From assembly GCA_014529385.2 (NCBI GenBank), contig CM043943.1, positions 160,098,247-160,162,246 on the forward strand: a stretch of DNA of 64,000 nucleotides, written 5' to 3'. Source of the DNA: Adiantum capillus-veneris. Its lineage: Eukaryota; Streptophyta; Polypodiopsida; Polypodiales; Pteridaceae. The position numbers and the translations under genes are program-made. Positions 12,581 to 21,800 of the stretch are shown here, piece by piece. The notes below the pieces were generated by a model. The model saw nothing but the letters and a program-made list of their open reading frames with translations. It searched no databases and was not told the origin of the DNA. Numbering within the stretch: the first letter of the stretch is position 1; each line of letters opens with the position of its first letter.

Positions 12581-12895
12581 CTAAAAGTCGATAGAAGGCA
12601 AGAATTGTTTTGGTCTCCATTGCCATGTTAGTTCTTTGGCGGTTATGGACTTATCCACTTGGTATTTGGGAGTCGACTTGTACTTTAATGAGCTTGATGA
12701 ATCATTGAGTGGCTGTTTGAAATTCTTCCACCGTTTGGACTTATGATTAGGTGTTCTGGCTACTTGGAAGCTTGGTTTAGTGGAGGTGGAAGACATATCG
12801 GAAAGCAATGCTTTCGATACCATATTTGTTGTGGTTTGGTTTCCATGATTGACTCTTTTACCCAAACTTGTTGAACCCTTCTCCCACGAATGCAT
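12581..12895 (-). pseudogene. Low-complexity ORF downstream of a Ty3 protease relic
   Basis: 104 codons, Ser/Lys/Asn-rich, with no recognised domain. It lies on the same strand as, and downstream of, the protease-like segment at 13,081-13,356. It may be decayed retroelement sequence. Confidence 0.2.
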
Positions 12896-13080
12896 GTAGA
12901 CTGTTGTAGTTGGATAGCTAACTTTGGCTTCTCTTGCTCCGATTCTTCTAACCTAGACTATACAGTCCAAATGTGATCTGTTTGGGCCAAGGATGTAACA
13001 TACAATGTACTCGTGAGGTTGTACGTTAGAGCATCATCTTGCCGATCTGGTACTACTTTGTAAGTGCGCATCCATAACAC

Positions 13081-13440
13081 TCATAAGGTGATCCCTTCAA
13101 TGAGATTCGTATCTACCATGATGTGAAATTGATGTGGGCAGTCATTAACTTCAATGTTGATTGAGACATTGGCTCGTCCCAAATTAACCATTGTACCTTT
13201 GGTAGTTGTTCTTAGCTCTATTTTGGTTTGTTCTATCATGGAGTAAGATAGTTTGAGGTATATAGAATACCGCACAGTATTAATGCTAGCTCTCGTATCT
13301 ACAAGGGCTCTTTTTGTTGTTCCATCAACGAGTTGGACATTGATATGTACATCCATAACTCGAAGACACCTTTGCTTGATTTTGACTGCTACTATAGGCG
13401 GAGAAGGTGCTTCTATTTGACGTAGTGGAGTTGGATTTTG
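13081..13440 (-). pseudogene. Ty3-type aspartic protease relic
   Basis: The minus frame reads VMDVHINVQLVDGTTKRALVDTRASINTV, then a hydrophobic strand region ending NDCPHQFHIMVDTNLIEGITL. This is the retropepsin domain of plant Ty3 elements. The active site DTGAS is mutated to DTRAS, so it cannot be catalytic. The preceding 25 or so codons (PTPLRQIEAPSPP...) read in frame as a gag-protease linker. Confidence 0.75.
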
Positions 13441-13509
13441 TCACTCTTTGTGCTTTAAAATCCACAACCTGGCTTCCTCCTTTGCTTTTTCTTGAATTGT
13501 TTGAGGTTT

Positions 13510-13716
13510 CTACTTCCTTTCCTTTGCTTCGTGAATCTTATCCAACATTAACGTTGTGAAAGATTGATGATAATTCTTCAGTCTGCAACCATTGATCCAA
13601 TTAGGCATCACCTCTCCCTCTAATATTTCAAGTTGTATGGCACTATTGGGTGATATGTCATTGATCACATATGGTCCATTACCTTGATTTTTAAGTTTTT
13701 TGGAGTGTTGCTTCAA
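13510..13716 (-). pseudogene. Ty3 integrase C-terminal relic
   Basis: The minus frame shows GNGPYVINDISPNSAIQLEI and EGEVMPNWINGCRLKNYH. This matches the GPY/F-type tail ending in the N-x-I-N-G-x-x-L-K-x-Y signature of plant Ty3 integrases. On this strand it precedes the protease fragment at 13,440-13,081, the reverse of normal gag-PR-RT-IN order. The two must therefore come from a rearrangement or two adjacent elements. Confidence 0.7.
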
Positions 13717-14628
13717 GGTGTAGACTAATACGTAGTACCCCTTCTAAAACTCCATTCTTATCACATATTGGTCATGAAATTCTCTCATTTGTCGTTTCTA
13801 TGCGTTGTCGTGCTGTGACATGTACATAGTGGGAACACATGCTACAAGAGATATCTTGTAACTTTTTAGATACATAATTATATTTCCTATAATGTACATA
13901 TGCATATGTAAGTATAAAAATAATCTTTCTATCTCATCTTATTATTTATCTCAAGGGTAATGTATTCTTACTTTACCATCAAAAAATACTATGGGAAAAG
14001 TGTCAATAGCTCCGCCTCTTTAACTTGGGGCAAAAAGCATTGATTCTTTATTTCTACTATTTCATTATCATCTCACACCCTAGCTAGATCCTATATCTAG
14101 GGTAAACTCCAATATATATATATTCTATGTATTTTTTATACTTTTCTTATATTTCTTTTTAAATAGCTACTAGCAGAGAATCAAATCCTAGTGGGACACT
14201 AGGTGGCATGATTTCAAAGATACACTTATTTTAATGCATTATTGCAAGCATGGTTACAAAACTTTGTCAAGGAGAAATGTCATGCTTTCATATGGCATGA
14301 GGTGTCCTTGGGAATTAAATGAAAGTCAAGGCTAAGGAGACCACATGAAGACTTTTGCTGCCATAAATGGACCCTATTTTGATGAATTTTTTACACAAGG
14401 TTCCAATCCGAATTGGAGAATGATTTTAATATGAAAATCGTAGCTAATGAGCTGAAGTTTCTGCCCATATTTTTATTTTTTTATTTGGAGCTACGGTTGA
14501 GGAGATATGATCAAAATACTAGACCCCAGTCTGCCCACATCATGCAGGGACAGCTCATTTCCAACTTTTCCAATTCCTGTTCACACTGGCTCCTCTCTTC
14601 TTGTGTAAACCCTTGTGGGTTCCCTTCA

Positions 14629-14640
14629 CCTATAAAAGGG
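14629..14640 (+). promoter_or_regulatory. TATA box of the 5' LTR
   Basis: CCTATAAAAGGGG is a strong plant TATA box. It is preceded by C/T-rich DNA and followed about 30 bp later by a plausible start region. The 3' LTR has the identical box at 22,642-22,651. A transcript from here would include the small LTR ORFs and then gag. Confidence 0.7.
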
Positions 14641-14909
14641 GACCTCTTCTTCCTTGGAAGGAACTCAAGCATTCAAGCCATTGATGAGAGGAATTCTTGA
14701 GGGAGTGAGTAGTAATGCCTAATTGTACTTAGCCCCATTAACATAAGCCCAAGCCTACACTTTCTCCTAGAGGAAAACTAGCCATTCTTGTACGCCATCC
14801 TTGGAGGATCAACTCTAATCAAAGAAGGTGTTGTACTTAGCGTATCAATCAAAGTGGAATTATCCACTCTTCTTCTCTCTCCATCAATAATGGTGCCGAA
14901 GGGTTTCAA

Positions 14910-15044
14910 GTAAGATGTGTTCTACATTGATGTTTTCTTGATTTCTTGTTGTTTTCATTTTCATCTCTAATCCAACATATATATATGTATCTAATCTCAT
15001 CTCATTAACCAAACCTATCTCTCTCATTCATTCATCCTCTCTAG
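14910..15044 (+). other. Possible leader intron inside the LTR
   Basis: A donor-like CAA|GTAAGA at 14,910 and an acceptor preceded by a long pyrimidine tract (CATCCTCTCTAG) at 15,044 flank 135 bp of AT/CT-rich sequence. Removing it would join an ATG at 14,890 to a frame that stays open for about 49 codons. That frame ends in an ATGA overlapping the start of the ORF at 15,174. The 3' LTR keeps the same sites. Prediction only. Confidence 0.3.
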
Positions 15045-15173
15045 GTTCTCTTTGCTACAGGTACATCTCTCCCCGCAGTATCCTTATTGCCTACGGGCAA
15101 GAATAGGGCTTGGGAGGGAAACTTCTCATCTCTTCACTTCTCTCATATCTACATTTCTCACATACTATCCTAG

Positions 15174-15392
15174 ATGAATAACCCACATGATGATCATTTC
15201 TATCGCTTTCACTCTGTACGATCTATTAGAATTAACGTATGGATTAGCCGTAAAATACACTTTCAACAACGTATAGTGTTTCTCTTCGGCCCTGAAAGGC
15301 TCAATGAAATACTTCTATCACCGGATCCCATCATACTACCTCTCATAGACTATAATTTTTCTTTTGATGTAAGCGTAGTTATCTTGCTATGA
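15174..15392 (+). CDS. LTR mini-ORF A (72 aa), paralogous to the adjacent ORF
   Basis: The 72-codon ORF is identical in sense to that at 23,185-23,403 in the other LTR. Residues 29-72 align without gaps to residues 27-70 of the next ORF with 22 of 44 identities (shared words include LFG, RLN, ILP and DV). Fifteen of those 22 residues use different synonymous codons in the two ORFs, which indicates past selection on protein sequence. Its TGA overlaps the next ATG (ATGA), suggesting coupled translation. The protein is basic and hydrophobic; I recognise no known family. It lies in the predicted transcript leader upstream of gag. Function unknown. Confidence 0.6.
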   Translation: MNNPHDDHFYRFHSVRSIRINVWISRKIHFQQRIVFLFGPERLNEILLSPDPIILPLIDYNFSFDVSVVILL

Positions 15393-15559
15393 ACCAAGAG
15401 GATTTGTACACACAATTAATCCCAATCACTAGACAAAATATCTATATTATGGTAAGCACAAAACTACAATTCCAAAGAACAATTCGTAGCCTATTTGGTC
15501 AGCCAAGATTGAATGCCATTAACTCATCCATTAACCCTTTCATATTACCCATGATATGA
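15389..15559 (+). pseudogene. LTR mini-ORF B, truncated copy
   Basis: Counterpart of the intact 70-codon ORF at 23,400-23,612. Here the codon CGA has become TGA at 15,557-15,559, removing the last 15 or so residues, and one Leu codon has become Met. It starts in the ATGA overlap with mini-ORF A. Confidence 0.6.
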
Positions 15560-15802
15560 TATGACCATAGCCTTGATGTTTTCATCTTCATATTGTTTTG
15601 ACATTCTCTTTTGCGTTCTTTCTTTGTGTGTGTGAATGCAAGAGAGAAAGAGTGAGTCTTCTTTGATTGCACTTCTTTCCAAACCCTAGTCTTCATGGCA
15701 TCTATGGTTTAACTCCTTCATATAGTTTTTGTTGAGTTCTCTCACAAACTCTCACAGCCATAAGCCCGGTGCTTTCCTGGCAAGACCGCAAATTTCTCGA
15801 CA

Positions 15803-15830
15803 TATTTTTGGTGAACCTGACGCGAATCTG
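15803..15830 (+). other. Candidate primer binding site
   Basis: Just inside the LTR, at about 15,809, lies TGGTGAACCTGACGCGAATC. It begins with TGG as expected for pairing with a tRNA 3' CCA end. I cannot name the cognate tRNA with certainty; it is not the usual initiator-Met site. Confidence 0.5.
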
Positions 15831-15843
15831 CTAGGGTGAGAGT

Positions 15844-16713
15844 TTGTGGGTAACCATGGGTGATCATGTTGAGCAACAGGGTATGCATTTTGACCCAGCA
15901 ACAATGCAAATGTTTCAAGCATTTGCAATGTTCATGCAACAACAACATGCTACTGAAAGAAGGGAGATGTCAGCAACGAAGTCCATACAAGCGGTCGTCA
16001 ATAGAATGGATCAGTTCAATGACAAAGATGTAACCAAGTACTTACACGAGTATGTGAAGGAGATGGAGCTGCATCGCGTGTCAGAAGGTGAGATGATTCA
16101 AAGCTTTGAGCTAGTTGTTGCTCCAGAAATTAGGGAGCATATTAGGGCAATTAAAGATGGGCATGGGAGAAATTGGGAAGAACTCAAAGTAGCTTTAAAG
16201 GAGGAATATTTCATGGAGGACTCTGAGAGAGTGACCAAAAGGACATTCTTAGAATGGGTAGTCAAGCCAAAGCAAGGACTATCAATAACAGAGCTACTTA
16301 GGGAATTTGAGCGGCGCTATGCACAACTCACTAGGACAGAAAGGGCCACACTAGATGCAGAGAAGACAGATCTTTTCTTACAAGCTGCAGGTAAAGAGTT
16401 TCAAGAAAATTTGGAGATTCTTCTTGAAGATAAAGATGCTGAGCAAGGACTAAAGACCGACTGGAATGAGGTTGAAGGTGCTGTCTCACTGCTTGCCAAA
16501 CGACAAAGAAGAAGGGACAAGATGGTAGTAAACACTACAAGTCCTTCCACCTCAACTTCTGACAAAATGGTAAAGCCTACTTTTATCGCTCCTAAGTTTG
16601 ATGAGTCCATGCTAGATGAGCTTGTGAAGGGAATGCGTGACTTGAAGGTGAAGTTTGCAAAGCTTGAAGAAAAAGGCCAACCATCAGGGCCACTTCCTAG
16701 GCAAAGACAATAG
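15844..16713 (+). CDS. Gag (capsid) of the 13.8-23.8 kb Ty3 element
   Basis: 289 codons. The better start is probably the ATG at 15,856 (ATGGGTGATCATG), which opens a typical gag N-terminus; the upstream ATG at 15,844 is in the same frame. Residues ~45-215 are helical, with features of a retrotransposon capsid: FNDKDVTKYLHEY, the aromatic-rich NWEELKVALKEEYF, and LLREFERRYAQL. A Lys/Arg-rich cluster follows (KRQRRRDK). The ORF ends with TAG at 16,711, but the same frame stays open beyond it and encodes the zinc knuckle. The stop therefore separates capsid from nucleocapsid. Whether it is read through or is a mutation cannot be told from one copy. Confidence 0.85.
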   Translation: MWVTMGDHVEQQGMHFDPATMQMFQAFAMFMQQQHATERREMSATKSIQAVVNRMDQFNDKDVTKYLHEYVKEMELHRVSEGEMIQSFELVVAPEIREHIRAIKDGHGRNWEELKVALKEEYFMEDSERVTKRTFLEWVVKPKQGLSITELLREFERRYAQLTRTERATLDAEKTDLFLQAAGKEFQENLEILLEDKDAEQGLKTDWNEVEGAVSLLAKRQRRRDKMVVNTTSPSTSTSDKMVKPTFIAPKFDESMLDELVKGMRDLKVKFAKLEEKGQPSGPLPRQRQ

Positions 16714-18231
16714 CCCAAAGAAGGGTTTGTTAATAGATGTATTTGGTGTGATAGTACAGACCATGTAAGAAGGGATTGTGATGATTTTAGTGATGCTTTG
16801 TCAAAAGATGTTGTCTTTTTTAAGGATGGTAAAATCCACTTAAGAGAGATAGGTCTACCCTTGAGAACTAACTTTGGGAAGGAGGGAATGCAAACCTTAG
16901 TTGAAGATATGGCAACCAAGCATGCCACCTCTTCAGTTGAGGCAGCTACTTATGGAGTAAAAATTGAACATTTTTGTGATGAAGAAGTGAGTGACCATCA
17001 TGGTCAAATTTGGCCAAATGTCATGCAATTAGCTAAAAAGGGAAAGCTTACAAAAGAGATTCTACATGAAGCAGGTGATTGCATACGTCTAGAAACAGGA
17101 TGGAATGATCCAGTGGACTCATTGTCAGTGCATGCCTACATTACAAAATGCCAACAAAATGAGGCAATTGTAGAAGAGAAGCGCAAACGTGAGAATGTTG
17201 ATGAAGGACCATCAAAAAGAGCTTCTAGAAGTGGGGGAAGAAGCGACTCAATGCCTTCTCAAACACCCTCAACACAAGGAGCATCTCCACCTGAAGTACT
17301 CATGGAGGAGTCTACAACAGGAAAGAAGAAAGAGCCAACGAAAGGTAAAACAAAAGGCCCAACTTATAAACTACAATCTAATATTGAGGTTGCTACAGAT
17401 TTAAAGAAAGTCTTGGAGGAAAGGATCTTGAATAGTAAGATTGAGTTTACTCTGGGAGAAGTTCTTGGCATTGCAAAGCGTGAATTCCATGAGGAGATCA
17501 TTGACATCATCAAGAGGAAGAGGCAAACCCTTGCTGAAGTTTCTCGTCCACAGGTTGAAGAGGAAACCTCAAAGACACAAGGGATGCAACTGCAAAATAA
17601 GGAGAATGATGGAGCTGTGGTAGGATGCTACCAATCTAGTGGGAGAGTGAAGCAAGTGTATTTCTCAAATGATGATGAAGAAGTTGAAGATATTCCTAGG
17701 AGTTACTATTCACGAAGTCATTGGGCAAGGGCTACTACAGAAACTTTGGTCAAGGTAGGTGATCTTGAAGAGCCATTTGTTGCCTTGATTGACCATGGTT
17801 CAGAAATAAACATAATGTCAAAGAGTCTCTACAACAAGTGCAAATGGCCAATGGACACAGATCATGGTTGGATGGTAAAAGTGGCAAACAATTCATCCGG
17901 TGAATTGTATGCAGCATGTCCAGGTGTGAAGGTGACAATAGGTGATGTAAAGATTGACCAAAACTTCTTTGTACAGGATACATCTTCATATCATCTCATC
18001 CTTGGACAACCCTACATTGTGGGAGTTCGAATGGAAACAAAGGTTATGGACGATGGTTCAGCATATGCTAGAATACGTAGCAAAGATGGTAAACGAGCTG
18101 TCCAATTTCTCACAGTCTGTGTAAACCATGAAAGAAATCGTGACAACCTCAGAGAACATCCTCTACCAAAGGTAAGCAAAGAGTTTCATGATCATAGAGA
18201 AATGATGGGTTTTGGCCAAGTACCATTGTAA
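16714..18231 (+). CDS. Zinc knuckle and aspartic protease region
   Basis: In the gag frame, directly after the TAG, the sequence encodes CIWCDSTDHVRRDC, a CX2CX4HX4C nucleocapsid knuckle. A 300-residue polar linker follows, and then a retropepsin-like domain with ALIDHGSEINIMSKSLY (active-site Asp at 17,791; DHGS in place of DT/SGA) and YHLILGQPYI. No ATG occurs near the start of the open stretch, so expression would need readthrough of the TAG. The frame stops at 18,229-18,231. Pol continues in the -1 frame. Confidence 0.8.
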   Translation, partial: PKEGFVNRCIWCDSTDHVRRDCDDFSDALSKDVVFFKDGKIHLREIGLPLRTNFGKEGMQTLVEDMATKHATSSVEAATYGVKIEHFCDEEVSDHHGQIWPNVMQLAKKGKLTKEILHEAGDCIRLETGWNDPVDSLSVHAYITKCQQNEAIVEEKRKRENVDEGPSKRASRSGGRSDSMPSQTPSTQGASPPEVLMEESTTGKKKEPTKGKTKGPTYKLQSNIEVATDLKKVLEERILNSKIEFTLGEVLGIAKREFHEEIIDIIKRKRQTLAEVSRPQVEEETSKTQGMQLQNKENDGAVVGCYQSSGRVKQVYFSNDDEEVEDIPRSYYSRSHWARATTETLVKVGDLEEPFVALIDHGSEINIMSKSLYNKCKWPMDTDHGWMVKVANNSSGELYAACPGVKVTIGDVKIDQNFFVQDTSSYHLILGQPYIVGVRMETKVMDDGSAYARIRSKDGKRAVQFLTVCVNHERNRDNLREHPLPKVSKEFHDHREMMGFGQVPL

Positions 18232-18299
18232 AGCGGGATTGCAATGGTACAGAAAGAAAAAGGGTCTCGCCTGATCCAAAAATAGGTGAAACTTTCTCG

Positions 18300-20873
18300 A
18301 TGAGCTCCTTGGTAACAAGGAATGGATCAGTATGTTTTACAAAACTTGAAGATTTGAAGAGATATGAGAGGCAATATGTGCATAATGTACAAATAGGCAT
18401 GAAAAAGAGTGGGTTGCTAAAGCCTACTGAAAATGTTTTGGGTTTTTGTGAACAAGTTTCTTTTGTAGATACTATGGGTGAGCTTGATGCTATAATGAGG
18501 TCTAGTTTGCATCTTGAAAATGAAGTTGTGGAAGTTTGCTCTATGGAAATGTATCAAGTAATAGAAACCTTTAAAGAAAGCCAAACAGTAGGCCCAGAAG
18601 TCCATGTTGAAACTAAATACAAGAGTGTAGCAAAGAAGGTGAAACCAGTAGCTTCACCCTTACCACCCAACAACAGGGAAAAGATTGAACAGGCTTCTTT
18701 ACAACCAAGTTTGCGGAATCCTAAAAAGATCGGGCATACCTTCACAAAGGAGTCTTTTCAAGAGTTGCAAATTGGTTGCAAGGAGTTTCTAACACAGGAG
18801 GAGACAAAGTGCTTCAAAGAAATGCTTTCAAAGCATGGTAAGGCTTTTGCATTTGAGCCACATGAGATAGGATGTGTTGATCCTTATATTGTAGCTCCTA
18901 TGGTAATTTTCACAATACCTCATGTGCCTTGGAATCTGCGGCCTATTCCGGTTCCAAAGGCTCATTTGCCAAAGTTAGTAGAGCTACTGAATGAGAAAAT
19001 CAAAATGGGAATCTTGGAGCCTTCTTGTGCTCCATACTCAAACAGGTGGTTCACAGTTCCAAAGAAGAATGGTTCTCTACGCTTCATCCAAGATATGCAA
19101 CCAGTGAACAAGGTGACAATTAGAAATGTAGGAACAGGTCCAATTGTGGATGAATTTGCAGAGGCATTTGCAGGGAGGGCAATCTACTCAATGGGGGATC
19201 TCTACTCAGGGTATGATCAATTTCAGCTTGCAATCGAAAGCAGAGACTTGACAACCATGAGGACACCTTTGGGTTTGGTAAGGATGTGTACCTTGCCACA
19301 GGGAGCAACCAACTCGGTTGCACATATGATGAATGGGATGAATAAGGTCTTACGTGACTTTATTCCTCAAATCACAATGCCTTTCATTGATGATTTGCCT
19401 ATCAAAGGATGTGAAGAAAGTGACAAAGATGAAGCTTTGGATCTCAAGGGATGTCGCAGGTTTGTGGTAAATCACATAAATGATTGTGATAAAATTTTGT
19501 CTAGGTTGGAAGAAGTGAATCTTACATTGTCAGGGAAAAAGTCTATGTTTGGTGTCAATGAAGTGCTCATTGTGGGGCACATGTGCGGGCCATATGGTAG
19601 GAAACCTTGTCCATCAAAGGTAGATGCCATCCAAAGAATGAAAGAAACATGCACTAGCATCATTGAGGTTAGAAGGTTTCTGGGAGCATGTGTCTTCTAT
19701 GTTATTTGGATTCCACATTATGCACATGTAGCTGATCCTCTTTATCAGCTACTTAGAAAGAATCAAAAGTTTAAATGGACAGAAGCACATGTAAAATCCA
19801 TGAAAAAGCTAAAGGAGTTACTCCAGTCAGCAACGACTTTGAGAAAGGTAGACTATGAGTGTCAAAGGCCAGTGATTGTGACAGTAGATACCAGTCCTAC
19901 AGGGATTGGATGGGCAATAGGGCAAGATGACAAAGAAGGACACAGGTATGTGGTAAGATTTGGAGCAAATGTACTAAGTGCTCGCCAAAGAAACTATCCA
20001 CAGATAAAGAGAGAGTTATGGGGTATGGTTACAGCCTTGACAAGTGGAAAAGAGTACCTAATTGGTGCATGTGTGGTTGTAGAAATAGATTGTCTACCAC
20101 TTCTTGGGATGATTACAAGCTGCTCAACACCAGACATTGCTATGTTGCAGTGGATTGCCTACATTAAGTCCTTAAATCCCGAGTTTAAGCACATTACAGG
20201 TAAAGACAATACTGTGGCAGATATGCTATCAAGGGCAAGGTATGAAGATGAGTCACAAATGATTGATGAGGGAGATGATGTAGGCACAAAATTCTATTCT
20301 ATCTCTCATGTCAAAGGTAACAATGTCAACATGACTAATCCACTTGAATTGTTCTTGAAAGATCTTTATGAAGGTGATTGGCTTCTTATTGGAAGCTACT
20401 TGAGTACTCCAACAAAACAGGATAATTGGTCTGAACATGAATTCAAGAGGATACGCTGGAAAGCATATGGTTACTTTTTGAGGGATGGTTACTTGTGGAA
20501 GCATCCTAAACAAAAGGGTGCTACACCACAAAGGGTTATATGTAAAAAAGAGACTCAAGTAAAGCTCATGCAAGAGTTTCATGAGAGTCTATGGGCTGGA
20601 CACAGGGGTGTGTGGGCAACCTTCTCCAAGTTGAAAGAAAAATACTGGTGGAAGTGTATGTATAAAGATGTATCTCAGTTTGTAGAGTCATGTGTAACTT
20701 GTCAAATGTATTCAAATGTTCGACATCGTGACGGATTGCACCCTACATATCCACTAGCCATGCACTATAAATGGGTTGTGGATCTAGTCACGATGCCTTT
20801 AGGACTCTGGCAGATGAGGTACTTGGTTCTTGCACGAGAGGACCTAACTAATCAGGTTGAAGGAAGAGCATAA
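18300..20873 (+). CDS. Pol: reverse transcriptase, RNase H and integrase N-terminus
   Basis: 857 codons from the first ATG. The frame is open further upstream and overlaps the end of the protease ORF, as expected for -1 frameshifting. RT motifs: IKMGILEPSCAPYSNRWFTV, RFIQDMQPVNKVTI, GDLYSGYDQFQLAIESRD, LPQGATNS and MPFIDDLPIKG (catalytic Asp pair at 19,389-19,394). The RNase H spans about 19,870-20,250 with VTVDTSPTGIGWAIG and DNTVADMLSRA. An HHCC zinc finger (HESLWAGHRGVW...CVTCQM) starts integrase at about 20,573, followed by WVVDLVTMP with the first catalytic Asp. A TAA at 20,871 interrupts integrase. The phrase after the catalytic DD (LPIKG) and the SRDLTT word resemble basidiomycete Ty3 elements rather than common plant lineages. 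Confidence 0.9.
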   Translation: MSSLVTRNGSVCFTKLEDLKRYERQYVHNVQIGMKKSGLLKPTENVLGFCEQVSFVDTMGELDAIMRSSLHLENEVVEVCSMEMYQVIETFKESQTVGPEVHVETKYKSVAKKVKPVASPLPPNNREKIEQASLQPSLRNPKKIGHTFTKESFQELQIGCKEFLTQEETKCFKEMLSKHGKAFAFEPHEIGCVDPYIVAPMVIFTIPHVPWNLRPIPVPKAHLPKLVELLNEKIKMGILEPSCAPYSNRWFTVPKKNGSLRFIQDMQPVNKVTIRNVGTGPIVDEFAEAFAGRAIYSMGDLYSGYDQFQLAIESRDLTTMRTPLGLVRMCTLPQGATNSVAHMMNGMNKVLRDFIPQITMPFIDDLPIKGCEESDKDEALDLKGCRRFVVNHINDCDKILSRLEEVNLTLSGKKSMFGVNEVLIVGHMCGPYGRKPCPSKVDAIQRMKETCTSIIEVRRFLGACVFYVIWIPHYAHVADPLYQLLRKNQKFKWTEAHVKSMKKLKELLQSATTLRKVDYECQRPVIVTVDTSPTGIGWAIGQDDKEGHRYVVRFGANVLSARQRNYPQIKRELWGMVTALTSGKEYLIGACVVVEIDCLPLLGMITSCSTPDIAMLQWIAYIKSLNPEFKHITGKDNTVADMLSRARYEDESQMIDEGDDVGTKFYSISHVKGNNVNMTNPLELFLKDLYEGDWLLIGSYLSTPTKQDNWSEHEFKRIRWKAYGYFLRDGYLWKHPKQKGATPQRVICKKETQVKLMQEFHESLWAGHRGVWATFSKLKEKYWWKCMYKDVSQFVESCVTCQMYSNVRHRDGLHPTYPLAMHYKWVVDLVTMPLGLWQMRYLVLAREDLTNQVEGRA

Positions 20874-21758
20874 AGAGCTAAAACCACAGAAGCTGTGTGC
20901 AAATTCCTTCTTGATGAGGTGATTTGCCGTTATGGTTGTGTGGGAAAGATCACTGCAGACAGAGGTGAACTGGATGCCGAAGAAGCAAGGGAGTTCTTTT
21001 CTAGATTAGGAATCAAGCTTTCTCTTACTACAGCTTACAACCCTGAAGGCAATGGAAAGAGTGAAAGAGGGCACCCTCCTATCATCAAAGCTTTGGCCAA
21101 GGCTTGCGAAGGAAGAGTTGGTGAGTGGCCAAAACTGTTACCATACGCTTTATGGGCTGATCGTACAACACATAGCTCAGTAACTGGCTACATGCCTGCG
21201 GAGCTAATGCATGGTCAAAAGCCAGTGATGCCGATTGAGGATACAATTCCCACATGGAATGTACTACCTTGGCAAGAGGAGCTTAGTAGGGAAGATCTCC
21301 TTGCATTGCGCATAAGGCAACTAGAGAGAAGACCTGGAGACATTGAGGCTGCAAAAGAACGACTCAAAAATGCAAGATCGAAAAACAAGGACTACTTTGA
21401 TAAGCGACATCGGCTCAGGAGCAAAGCAATTGAAAAAGGTGACTGGGTTTTAGTGTATGATAGTAGCCTTGATAACCAACACACAGTCATGCGTAAGTTT
21501 TCAAAAAGATGGTTTGGACCATATGTTGTAAAACATGTGCATGAAAATGCTACTTACAGCTTGTCTGAACTAGATGGCACAGAAGTAAAGATTCCCATTG
21601 CAGGAAAAAGGATCAAAATGTTTAAGAGAAGAGGAGACAATGATCCAGAAAATGCTGATGAGGAAGAAGAGCAAAACACAGGTGAAGATCAAAGTGAAAA
21701 TGAAGCTCTGGAATCATCCAGTGAACATGAAAGCAAGGAAGATGTACAAGAGGGCTGA
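20874..21758 (+). CDS. Pol: integrase core and C-terminal part
   Basis: Same frame as the preceding ORF, separated only by the TAA at 20,871-20,873, so probably one integrase broken by a nonsense mutation. The core has KITADRGELDAEEA (second Asp) and AYNPEGNGKSERGH (catalytic Glu), then ALWADRTTHSSVTGYMPAEL. The C-terminal part has RWFGPYVVKHVHENATYSLSELDG. The tail is strongly acidic (NADEEEEQNTGED...). No chromodomain is visible. Confidence 0.85.
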   Translation, partial: RAKTTEAVCKFLLDEVICRYGCVGKITADRGELDAEEAREFFSRLGIKLSLTTAYNPEGNGKSERGHPPIIKALAKACEGRVGEWPKLLPYALWADRTTHSSVTGYMPAELMHGQKPVMPIEDTIPTWNVLPWQEELSREDLLALRIRQLERRPGDIEAAKERLKNARSKNKDYFDKRHRLRSKAIEKGDWVLVYDSSLDNQHTVMRKFSKRWFGPYVVKHVHENATYSLSELDGTEVKIPIAGKRIKMFKRRGDNDPENADEEEEQNTGEDQSENEALESSSEHESKEDVQEG

Positions 21759-21800
21759 TCTTACAAAGAAATAATTTGGCACATACCGGAGGATGTCCAG

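Larger units (their letters stand above)
13806..15802 (+). repeat. 5' LTR (1,997 bp)
   Basis: TG...CA ends, matched over its full length by 21,817-23,813. It contains a TATA box at 14,631, a CT-rich leader, and two adjacent small ORFs (15,174-15,392 and 15,389 onward). In this copy the second ORF is cut by a TGA at 15,557-15,559, while the 3' LTR copy is open. Confidence 0.95.

Noticed and set aside
14413-14700. 95-codon ORF upstream of and across the LTR TATA box
   Set aside because: Although open in both LTRs, it spans the promoter and has no paralogue or motif; near-identity of the LTRs explains its conservation.
14890-14908. TGGTGCCGAAGGG as a primer binding site
   Set aside because: It is present inside both LTRs, so it cannot be the primer site of this element; it may be a relic of an older LTR end.
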